DNA of 64,000 nt from Dryocola clanedunensis subsp. sulfonylureivorans. Its GTDB lineage: Bacteria; Pseudomonadota; Gammaproteobacteria; Enterobacterales; Enterobacteriaceae. The notes beneath the pieces are model-generated. The model was not told where the DNA came from. It saw only the letters and a list, made by a program, of their open reading frames with translations, and made no database searches. The stretch covers positions 186,001-250,000 of the forward strand of contig NZ_JAERMU010000004.1 in NCBI RefSeq assembly GCF_016756775.1. The letters run 5' to 3'. Shown piece by piece: positions 57,327-64,000 of this stretch. A program made the translations under genes and the position numbers. Numbering within the stretch: position 1 is the first letter of the stretch; every line of letters starts with the position of its first letter.

Positions 57327-58670
57327 TTATCCTTCCTGCTCAATGCGGGTTAAGACCTCGCGTAGCACCGGGCCATACTCGTACTTCCCGGGGCAAACAT
57401 AGGTACAAAGCGCCAGATCTTCTTCATCCAGTTCCAGGCAGCCCAGCGCCTGCGCGCTGTCTGTGTCACCCGCCAGCAAATCACGCAGCAGCATGGTTGG
57501 CAGGATATCCAGCGGCATCACGCGTTCATAGTTGCCGATGGGCACCATTGAGCGCTCGCCGCCGTTGGTATCGGTCGAGAAGTTGAACAGTTTGCGTTTC
57601 AGGAAGTGGCCAAGCGTAGTACGCGTGATGGAGAATTTATCGGCACCCGGTTTTACCCAGCCGAAAAGCTCTTTCTCGCGCCCTTCTACCAGCACGGTAA
57701 TCTGCAAATGGAAACGACCGAGCCAGGCATGTGGGCCGCTGGCGTTAACGCCGCTCAGCACCGAACCGGACACAACACGGTTTTCCCCTTCCTGCAGTTC
57801 ATTGCAGGTCAGCTCAACGGTAGAGGCACCCAGACAGGTACGGATCAGACGCGGGGTCTTCACCTGCGGACCCGCCAGCGAAATGATGCGCTCGTTCCAC
57901 AACTCGCCTTCAATGAACAGCTTGCCGATGGCAATGACGTCCTGGTAGTTCAGGTGCCACACCTGCTTATGCAGGCTAACCGGCTCGATGAAATGAATGT
58001 GAGTACCCGCCAACCCCGCGGGATGCGGCCCGGCAAACTCATTAAAGGTCACCTGCCCAACGGGATGACCACCCAGCTTGCCGCCACCGGCCTGGCACAC
58101 ATGGACTTTACCGTCCGTCAGGCGCGACAGCAGCGTCAGGCCCGCATCGAACATTTGACGATGGGCAAGGATGATGGGCTGTGGGTCTGCCGCCAGCGGA
58201 TTGGTGTCCATGGCCGTGACAAAAATAGCCGCGGGAACAGTGCCAGGCAGCGGCGTTTTGCTAAATGGACGAGTACGCATCGCCGTCCATAAGCCAGAGG
58301 AGAGCAGCTGGGCCTGAACTTCCTCCCGAGGGAGGGTTGCCAGTGATTCTGGTGCATGACGTTCAAAAGCAACAGCTTCCTCACCCTGCACATTAATCAC
58401 GACGGCCTGCAGCACACGACGTTCGCCGCGATGAATCGCGCTGACGATGCCGCTGGCAGGGGCGGTGAACATCACACCCGGATTGCGTTTATCTTCAAAA
58501 AGGGGCTGTCCCTTCAGAACGCTGTCACCTTCTTTAACCAGCATAGAAGGACGCATACCTGCGTACTCTTCGCCGAGTAAGGCAACCTGTGTAATCGTTG
58601 GTCCATCATAGATTTGCTGCTCGGGCAGGCCGGCGATGGGCAAATCAAGACCTTTTCTGATTTTTATCAT
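57327..58670 (-). CDS. nqrA: Na+-translocating NADH:quinone reductase subunit A
   Basis: Soluble, membrane-attached subunit of 447 aa that binds ubiquinone. [18 protein letters not shown], the barrel-sandwich-like [20 protein letters not shown] and the C-terminal [19 protein letters not shown] are family features. First gene of the seven-gene operon nqrABCDEF-nqrM. The complex couples NADH oxidation to Na+ export at the inner membrane. The operon is present in Klebsiella and relatives but not in E. coli. Confidence 0.96.
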   Translation of the reverse strand: MIKIRKGLDLPIAGLPEQQIYDGPTITQVALLGEEYAGMRPSMLVKEGDSVLKGQPLFEDKRNPGVMFTAPASGIVSAIHRGERRVLQAVVINVQGEEAVAFERHAPESLATLPREEVQAQLLSSGLWTAMRTRPFSKTPLPGTVPAAIFVTAMDTNPLAADPQPIILAHRQMFDAGLTLLSRLTDGKVHVCQAGGGKLGGHPVGQVTFNEFAGPHPAGLAGTHIHFIEPVSLHKQVWHLNYQDVIAIGKLFIEGELWNERIISLAGPQVKTPRLIRTCLGASTVELTCNELQEGENRVVSGSVLSGVNASGPHAWLGRFHLQITVLVEGREKELFGWVKPGADKFSITRTTLGHFLKRKLFNFSTDTNGGERSMVPIGNYERVMPLDILPTMLLRDLLAGDTDSAQALGCLELDEEDLALCTYVCPGKYEYGPVLREVLTRIEQEG

Positions 58671-59153
58671 AAGGTTATCACGTGTAAAATAGGCTATTAA
58701 AAACCGACAAAAACGCTAGCCGACAACGAATGGGCTGAGTCTTTTCTCAACCACGACAACACGCCAGACAGGTAAGAAAGCGGGGAATTGCATCCATTCG
58801 AAACGCTTGACAGGAACTAAGCCAACCCGGCTACGCTCAGGGTATAAGACTTATGGAAAGCGTCCTTTCTTATCCGCAGGTCATCATTCGCGGGGATTTT
58901 AGCATTATTGGCGGCAAGAAGGGGGATAAATGGGCAAAGTTAAGGCCCGCAATGCGAGCTATTACGCAAAAACAACAACTCTTTTACTTTATCGGCAAAT
59001 TTATTACGTTCAGTTGTCTGGAAACTCGCGACTGGCTCTTGCGAATTTTATTGATGGTGCTAATGTGAGCGCACCGAATACGGATTAGTCTGATTCAGGG
59101 TCTTTTGTGCCGTCCTGGCATTTGGTTACAGGTTTATCAAGGAATCATGCAGT
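58671..59153. other. Intergenic region between divergent nqrA and yafK
   Basis: A 483-bp region that must hold the nqr promoter (minus) and that of yafK (plus). A TTGACA occurs near 58807 without a -10 at proper spacing. A 71-codon frame at 58853-59068 lacks a ribosome site and family resemblance. I see no RNA gene or repeat. Confidence 0.4.
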
Positions 59154-59891
59154 ATGCCCAAGATCGCACTCGTTATTGCGATGCTTTTGATGCCATTCAT
59201 GTCGTTTGCCAGTTTTCTTAATGGCAATACCACCACGACGCCCGGCAGCAAAGAATTCAAGCAACAGTTGATGGGTTCGCCCGTTTATATTCAGATCTTT
59301 AAAGAAGAGCGCACGCTTGAGCTCTACGTAAAGATGGGCGAACAGTATCAGCTGCTCAACAGTTACCGCATCTGTAACTATTCTGGAGGTCTGGGGCCGA
59401 AACAGCGCCAGGGCGACTTTAAGAGTCCGGAAGGGTTCTACAGCGTGGATCGCAGCCAGCTCAAGCCAGACAGCCGCTTTTATAAAGCCATTAATATTGG
59501 TTTCCCGAACGCCTACGACCGTTCGCACGGTTATCAGGGCCAGTATCTGATGATTCACGGTGCCTGCGTGTCCGTTGGCTGCTACGCCATGACCGACAGC
59601 AATATCGATGAGATTTTCCAGTTTGTCACCGGTGCGCTGGTGTTTGGCCAGCCGAGGGTGCAGGTCAGTATCTATCCGTTCCGCATGACGGACGCGAATA
59701 TGGAACGCTATAAGCACTCTTACTACATCAACTTCTGGAAACAGCTGAAGCCTGGCTATGACTACTTTACCGCCAATCATCAGCCGCCTGGCGTGTCAGT
59801 GATCAGCGGTAACTATGTCATCAGCAAACCGGTCACGCCAACGGCGCAACCGCAGCTCGCCTCAAACTATTCGCTCACCGAGACAAAATAG
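59154..59891 (+). CDS. yafK: L,D-transpeptidase-fold amidase DpaA (YafK)
   Basis: Periplasmic YkuD-fold enzyme, 245 aa, that in E. coli detaches Braun lipoprotein from peptidoglycan. A signal peptide covers about residues 1-19 ([20 protein letters not shown]). The active site is [16 protein letters not shown], with the His, Ser and Cys of the family. KYSGG-type [20 protein letters not shown] is almost identical to E. coli. AAGGAATC lies 8-14 bp ahead of the ATG. It converges on yafJ with a 30-bp overlap of the 3' ends. Confidence 0.95.
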   Translation: MPKIALVIAMLLMPFMSFASFLNGNTTTTPGSKEFKQQLMGSPVYIQIFKEERTLELYVKMGEQYQLLNSYRICNYSGGLGPKQRQGDFKSPEGFYSVDRSQLKPDSRFYKAINIGFPNAYDRSHGYQGQYLMIHGACVSVGCYAMTDSNIDEIFQFVTGALVFGQPRVQVSIYPFRMTDANMERYKHSYYINFWKQLKPGYDYFTANHQPPGVSVISGNYVISKPVTPTAQPQLASNYSLTETK

Positions 59892-60629
59892 TACCGATTC
59901 CCCTGGCGCAATCTTGTGCCAGGTTTCGTTACCCGTCAGCGGCTGAGTCGCAATGACAGAGACCACATCATTTGGCGTGGTCTCTTCCTGAAAGTCGATC
60001 TCCACATCCTGATCCAACAGTTTTGCCACGCCAAACGGTGCCCGACGGGTTATCCAGTGAAGGTTTGTGGAGCAGAACGCCATCACATAGCGACCATCAG
60101 AAAGCAGCATGTTAAACACGCCTTTTTCGCGCAGCTCCGCCGCCAGCTCGGTGATGTAGCGGAATACCGCCTGCATGTTGCCCGGCGTGCGGGGATAACG
60201 CTGCGTCAGCTTATGCAGTAGCCAGCAAAACGCCTGTTCGCTGTCCGTTTCGCCAATCGGACGAAACGGCCCGGTGTCCAGCGTGCGGTGTCCCTTGAGC
60301 TGCCCGTTATGGGCATAGGTCCAGTTACGGCCCCACAGCTCACGGGTAAAGGGATGGGTATTTTCCAGCGCGACTTTGCCACGGTTAGCCTGACGAATAT
60401 GCGCGACGACAGAGCAGGACTTAATTGGGTATTCCTGCACTAGCCTGGCTACCGGTGAGTTAAAGCTCGGCTGGGGATCTTTGAACGTGCGGCAGCCTTT
60501 ACCTTCATAGAAGGTAATTCCCCACCCATCTTTATGGGGACCCGTTCCGCCACCACGCTGCACCAGACCGGTAAAGCTAAAGCAGATATCCGTTGGTACA
60601 TTGGCGCTCATCCCGAGCAGTTCGCACAT
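59862..60629 (-). CDS. yafJ: Class II glutamine amidotransferase YafJ
   Basis: A 255-aa protein of the N-terminal nucleophile glutaminase family (E. coli YafJ 255 aa). After Met removal Cys2 ([14 protein letters not shown]) is the predicted nucleophile, supported by [10 protein letters not shown] and [10 protein letters not shown]. The ATG at 60629 follows a GGGGGAGG site; the upstream extension to 60686 runs through a REP element and is rejected. The acceptor reaction is unknown. Confidence 0.94.
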   Translation of the reverse strand: MCELLGMSANVPTDICFSFTGLVQRGGGTGPHKDGWGITFYEGKGCRTFKDPQPSFNSPVARLVQEYPIKSCSVVAHIRQANRGKVALENTHPFTRELWGRNWTYAHNGQLKGHRTLDTGPFRPIGETDSEQAFCWLLHKLTQRYPRTPGNMQAVFRYITELAAELREKGVFNMLLSDGRYVMAFCSTNLHWITRRAPFGVAKLLDQDVEIDFQEETTPNDVVSVIATQPLTGNETWHKIAPGESVLFCLGERIV

Positions 60630-60650
60630 TTTTACCTCCCCCAAATTACC

Positions 60651-60681
60651 GGCGGATGACGCTTCGCTTATCCGCCCTACG
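60651..60681. repeat. REP element between gmhA and yafJ
   Basis: A REP unit with core GGATGACGCTTCGCTTATCC sits in the gap between gmhA and yafJ; part of a second, inverted half (GATAGCGAAGCGTC) follows at about 60688-60701. Confidence 0.75.
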
Positions 60682-60706
60682 GCCACGATAGCGAAGCGTC
60701 AAAGCC

Positions 60707-61288
60707 TTAAGCCTTAACCATCTCTTTTTCGATAAGCTGGATCAGGATGTGGATCACTTTGATGTGAATTTCCTGAATGCGATCCGCATAGCCGAAGTGC
60801 GGCACACGAATTTCGATATCCGCCGTACCCGCCATTTTGCCGCCGTCTTTGCCGGTCAGCGTGATGACCTTCATGCCCTTCTCACGCGCCGCTTCAATCG
60901 CTTTGATGACGTTTGCGGAGTTGCCGGAGGTAGAGATACCCAGCAGCACGTCGCCCTCACGGCCAACCGCTTCCAGATAGCGGGAGAAGATGTAGTCGTA
61001 ACCGAAGTCGTTGCTCACGCAGGAGATGTGGCTGACGTCAGAAATCGCAATCGCCGGGTAGCCCGGACGGTTTTCGCGATAGCGGCCCGTCAGCTCTTCT
61101 GCAAAGTGCATCGCGTCGCAGTGGGAGCCACCGTTGCCGCAGGAGAGCACTTTACCGCCGGCCTTAAAGCTGTCCGCCAGCAACACGGCTGCACGCTGAA
61201 TAGCATGAATATTGGCGTCATCTTTCAGGAAGTTAGCCAGCGTCTCGGCGGCTTCATTCAATTCGTTACGAATAAGATCCTGGTACAT
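60707..61288 (-). CDS. gmhA: Sedoheptulose 7-phosphate isomerase GmhA
   Basis: First step of ADP-heptose synthesis for the lipopolysaccharide core: sedoheptulose 7-phosphate to D-glycero-D-manno-heptose 7-phosphate. 193 aa, SIS domain with [20 protein letters not shown] and [18 protein letters not shown]. Zinc-site residues are in [31 protein letters not shown] matches the E. coli start. It is divergent from fadE, as in E. coli. Confidence 0.97.
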   Translation of the reverse strand: MYQDLIRNELNEAAETLANFLKDDANIHAIQRAAVLLADSFKAGGKVLSCGNGGSHCDAMHFAEELTGRYRENRPGYPAIAISDVSHISCVSNDFGYDYIFSRYLEAVGREGDVLLGISTSGNSANVIKAIEAAREKGMKVITLTGKDGGKMAGTADIEIRVPHFGYADRIQEIHIKVIHILIQLIEKEMVKA

Positions 61289-61465
61289 GAGGATATCCTT
61301 CAGTATTTATTGATTGAGTAAACCCATGCAGTTTACCGGATAGCGCGAGAAGCGCCATATCCTCCTGCTTTTGGATGTCAGCGCGGCAACAATGTGAGCC
61401 AGGTTGTAATTATTTTGTAAACACATTGATAAAAAAATGCACATACACTAAAACCAATACATCAC

Positions 61466-61482
61466 AAGTGGTCAGACCTCCT
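61466..61482 (+). promoter_or_regulatory. FadR operator ahead of fadE
   Basis: AAGTGGTCAGACCTCCT contains the FadR core TGGTCNGACC and lies 21 bp before the fadE start. Repression of fadE by FadR, relieved by long-chain acyl-CoA, is known in E. coli. Confidence 0.8.
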
Positions 61483-61503
61483 ACAAGCAAGGGAGCTTTC
61501 GTT

Positions 61504-63948
61504 ATGTTGATTTTGAGTGTTGTTGCAACCGTTGTTCTCCTCGGTGTGCTGTTTTATCACCAGGTCAATCTGCTGCTGAGCAGCGCCCTCCTCCTCGCGT
61601 GGACGGCGGCCCTTGGTTTTGCCGGTATCTGGTCCTTCTGGGTGCTGGTGCCGCTGGCCATTATTCTGTTACCGCTGGTCTTTACCCCGCTGCGTAAATC
61701 GCTGATTTCAGCACCGGTGTTCAAGGGCTTCCGTAAGGTGATGCCGCCGATGTCCCGCACTGAAAAAGAAGCGATCGACGCGGGCACCACCTGGTGGGAA
61801 GGCGATCTGTTCCGTGGCAAACCGGACTGGGAAAAGCTGCATAATTACCCGCAGCCTAAGCTGACAGCCGAAGAGCAGGCGTTTATTGACGGCCCGGTTG
61901 AAGAAGCCTGCCGCATGGCAAGCGACTTCCAGATTACCCATGAGCTGGCCGATCTGCCGCCGGAGCTGTGGGCGTACCTGAAAGAGCATCGCTTCTTTGC
62001 GATGATCATCAAGAAAGAGTACGGCGGGCTGGAGTTTTCGGCTTACGCTCAGGCTCGCGTGCTGCAAAAGCTTTCCGGCGTCTCGGGGATCCTCGCGATC
62101 ACCGTCGGCGTGCCTAACTCTTTAGGCCCGGGCGAGCTGCTTCAGCACTACGGTACCGAAGAGCAAAAAGATCACTATCTGCCCCGTCTGGCACGCGGCC
62201 AGGAGATCCCTTGCTTCGCGCTGACCAGCCCGGAAGCAGGTTCCGATGCGGGTGCCATCCCTGATATCGGCGTCGTCTGCATGGGCGAATGGCAGGGCCA
62301 GCAGGTGCTGGGCATGCGCCTGACGTGGAACAAGCGCTATATTACGCTGGCACCTATCGCTACCGTTCTGGGGCTGGCCTTTAAGCTATCTGACCCGGAC
62401 CATCTGCTGGGCGACGAAGAAGAACTGGGCATTACCTGCGCGCTGATCCCGACCCATACCCCCGGCGTTGAAATCGGCAAACGTCACTTCCCGCTCAACG
62501 TTCCGTTCCAGAACGGCCCGACGCGCGGCAACGATATCTTCGTGCCGATCGATTACATCATCGGCGGCCCGAAAATGGCCGGCCAGGGCTGGCGCATGCT
62601 GGTTGAGTGCCTGTCCGTGGGGCGCGGCATCACCCTGCCGTCGAATGCGACCGGTGGCCTGAAATCTGTTGCTATGGCGACCGGGGCGTATGCACACATT
62701 CGCCGCCAGTTCAGAATCTCTATCGGTAAGATGGAAGGGATTGAAGAGCCGCTGGCGCGTATTGCGGGTAACGCCTACGTAATGGATGCGGCTGCATCAC
62801 TCATCACCTACGGCATCGTGCTGGGCGAAAAACCAGCGGTGCTGTCCGCCATTGTGAAGTATCACTGTACCCATCGCGGTCAGCGCTCCATTCTCGACGC
62901 GATGGATATCCTCGGCGGGAAAGGCATCATGCTGGGTGACTCCAACTTTGCGGCCCGAGCCTACCAGGGCGCACCTATCGCCATTACGGTAGAAGGCGCA
63001 AACATTCTCACCCGCAGCATGATCATCTTCGGCCAGGGGGCCATTCGCTGCCATCCTTACGTGCTCGAAGAGATGGCGGCGGCACAGACCAACGACGTTA
63101 ACGCTTTCGACAAGCTGCTGTTCAAACACATCGGCCACGTGGGCAGCAACAAGATGCGCAGCCTGTGGCTGGGCCTGACCAACGGCTTAACCAGCGCCAC
63201 GCCAACCCGTGACGCCACCAAACGTTATTATCAGCATCTGAACCGCCTGAGCGCCAACCTGGCGCTGCTGTCTGACGTTTCTATGGCGGTGCTGGGCGGC
63301 AGCCTGAAGCGTCGCGAACGCATCTCCGCCCGTCTGGGTGATGTGCTGAGCCAGCTTTATCTGGCCTCTGCGGTGCTGAAACGCTACGACGATGAAGGCC
63401 GTAACGAGGCGGATCTGCCGCTGGTTCACTGGGGCGTGCAGGATGCGCTGTTCCAGGCAGAGCAGGCGATTGACGATCTGCTGCGCAACTTCCCGAACGG
63501 CTTTATTGCCGGGGCAATGCGCCTGGTTATCTTCCCGCTCGGCCGCCGTTACGATGCGCCGTCCGACAGACTTGATCACCAGCTGGCGAAAATCATGCAG
63601 GTGCCTTCAGCAACGCGCTCTCGTATTGGCCGCGGCCAGTATCTGACGCCGAGCGAGCACAATCCGGCCGGTCTGCTGGAGCAGGCGCTGCTGGACGTGA
63701 TGGCCGCCGAGCCAATCCATCTGCGCGTGTGTAAAGAGATTGGCCACAATCTGCCGTTCACCCGCCTGGACGAACAGGCGAAACAGTGGCTGGCAGAGGG
63801 GAAAATCAACGCGGAAGAAGCGGCTATTCTCACCACCGCCGAAACCAGCCGCCTGCGCAGTATTAACGTCGATGAGTTCGAACCAGAGGACCTGGCGACT
63901 AAGCCGGTAAAGCTGCCGGAGAAACACCGCAAGGTTGAAGCGGCTTAA
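61504..63948 (+). CDS. fadE: Acyl-CoA dehydrogenase FadE
   Basis: First step of fatty-acid beta-oxidation: FAD-dependent oxidation of acyl-CoA to enoyl-CoA; 814 aa as in E. coli. Two N-terminal membrane helices (about residues 1-60) anchor it, then the dehydrogenase core with [32 protein letters not shown] and [15 protein letters not shown], and a long C-terminal extension particular to FadE. The ATG at 61504 after GGGAGC is used; the frame upstream to 61375 crosses the operator. A strong terminator follows. Confidence 0.97.
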   Translation: MLILSVVATVVLLGVLFYHQVNLLLSSALLLAWTAALGFAGIWSFWVLVPLAIILLPLVFTPLRKSLISAPVFKGFRKVMPPMSRTEKEAIDAGTTWWEGDLFRGKPDWEKLHNYPQPKLTAEEQAFIDGPVEEACRMASDFQITHELADLPPELWAYLKEHRFFAMIIKKEYGGLEFSAYAQARVLQKLSGVSGILAITVGVPNSLGPGELLQHYGTEEQKDHYLPRLARGQEIPCFALTSPEAGSDAGAIPDIGVVCMGEWQGQQVLGMRLTWNKRYITLAPIATVLGLAFKLSDPDHLLGDEEELGITCALIPTHTPGVEIGKRHFPLNVPFQNGPTRGNDIFVPIDYIIGGPKMAGQGWRMLVECLSVGRGITLPSNATGGLKSVAMATGAYAHIRRQFRISIGKMEGIEEPLARIAGNAYVMDAAASLITYGIVLGEKPAVLSAIVKYHCTHRGQRSILDAMDILGGKGIMLGDSNFAARAYQGAPIAITVEGANILTRSMIIFGQGAIRCHPYVLEEMAAAQTNDVNAFDKLLFKHIGHVGSNKMRSLWLGLTNGLTSATPTRDATKRYYQHLNRLSANLALLSDVSMAVLGGSLKRRERISARLGDVLSQLYLASAVLKRYDDEGRNEADLPLVHWGVQDALFQAEQAIDDLLRNFPNGFIAGAMRLVIFPLGRRYDAPSDRLDHQLAKIMQVPSATRSRIGRGQYLTPSEHNPAGLLEQALLDVMAAEPIHLRVCKEIGHNLPFTRLDEQAKQWLAEGKINAEEAAILTTAETSRLRSINVDEFEPEDLATKPVKLPEKHRKVEAA

Positions 63949-63962
63949 TTAACCTGAAGTTT

Positions 63963-63987
63963 AAAAACCCCGTTCGCGGGGTTTTTT
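63963..63987 (+). terminator. Terminator of fadE
   Basis: AAAAACCCCG-TTCG-CGGGGTTTTTT: a stable tetraloop hairpin with a T run, 15 bp after the fadE stop. Confidence 0.93.
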
Positions 63988-64000
63988 ATTGCTAAAAGAT

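Noticed and set aside
58853-59068. 71-codon frame between nqrA and yafK
   Set aside because: No ribosome site or protein-like pattern; more likely promoter DNA.

Overview
The window is chromosomal DNA of a gamma-proteobacterium of the family Enterobacteriaceae. Most genes are close relatives of Escherichia coli genes in partly conserved order: phoA-iraP-ddlA-yaiZ-yaiY-yaiW-sbmA, ampH, and the long block proA-proB-phoE-crl-frsA-gpt-pepD-dinB-yafK-yafJ-gmhA-fadE. A complete Na+-translocating NADH:quinone reductase operon (nqrABCDEF-nqrM), absent from E. coli but present in Klebsiella and relatives, sits between dinB and yafK. REP elements of the usual enterobacterial type lie between genes. A relative of Enterobacter/Klebsiella fits best; the genus cannot be fixed from the sequence alone. 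No tRNA, rRNA, insertion sequence or CRISPR array was found.

Layout. 1-7.0 kb: 3'-truncated phoA with a PhoB box, iraP, an MdtG-like exporter, an extensin-fold protein, ddlA, yaiZ, yaiY, yaiW. 7.2-11.1 kb: a cassette of an NTF2-like enzyme, a MarR regulator with a long palindromic operator, and an EmrA/EmrB-type pump; it splits sbmA from yaiW, which are adjacent in E. coli. 11.1-18.4 kb: sbmA, an isochorismatase-fold hydrolase, lpxP, a small secreted protein, ampH, yjiN, a YncE-like lipoprotein. 18.7-29.1 kb: paoABC (periplasmic molybdo-aldehyde oxidoreductase, without adjacent paoD), a diguanylate cyclase, an alpha/beta hydrolase, an unknown membrane protein, a beta-carbonic anhydrase and an FAD/NAD(P)-binding protein.

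29.1-38.1 kb is the most system-like accessory region. Two divergent operons share an intergenic region with TGATT-N6-AATCA palindromes. Leftward run a DUF1537 four-carbon-acid kinase, a PdxA-type dehydrogenase and a DeoR regulator. Rightward run an iron alcohol dehydrogenase, a DapA/NanA-type aldolase, a sodium:solute symporter, a cytosolic Asp-box (sialidase-like) protein, a YhcH/NanQ-type protein and an SDR dehydrogenase. Together they look like an uptake and breakdown pathway for an acidic sugar, ending in pyruvate and dihydroxyacetone phosphate; the substrate is unknown.

38.2-43.3 kb is a patchwork island next to proA: an orphan type VI L,D-transpeptidase effector (Tlde1-like) with a periplasmic immunity candidate, a 77-nt C4/P4-CI-type antisense RNA with flanking target boxes upstream of an unknown 138-codon gene, a peptide transporter, and a lone cytochrome P450. 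Three consecutive inverted repeats follow proA where E. coli carries thrW; no tRNA gene is visible there. 43.3-64 kb is core genome, with recognisable PhoB, LexA and FadR sites ahead of phoE, dinB and fadE.
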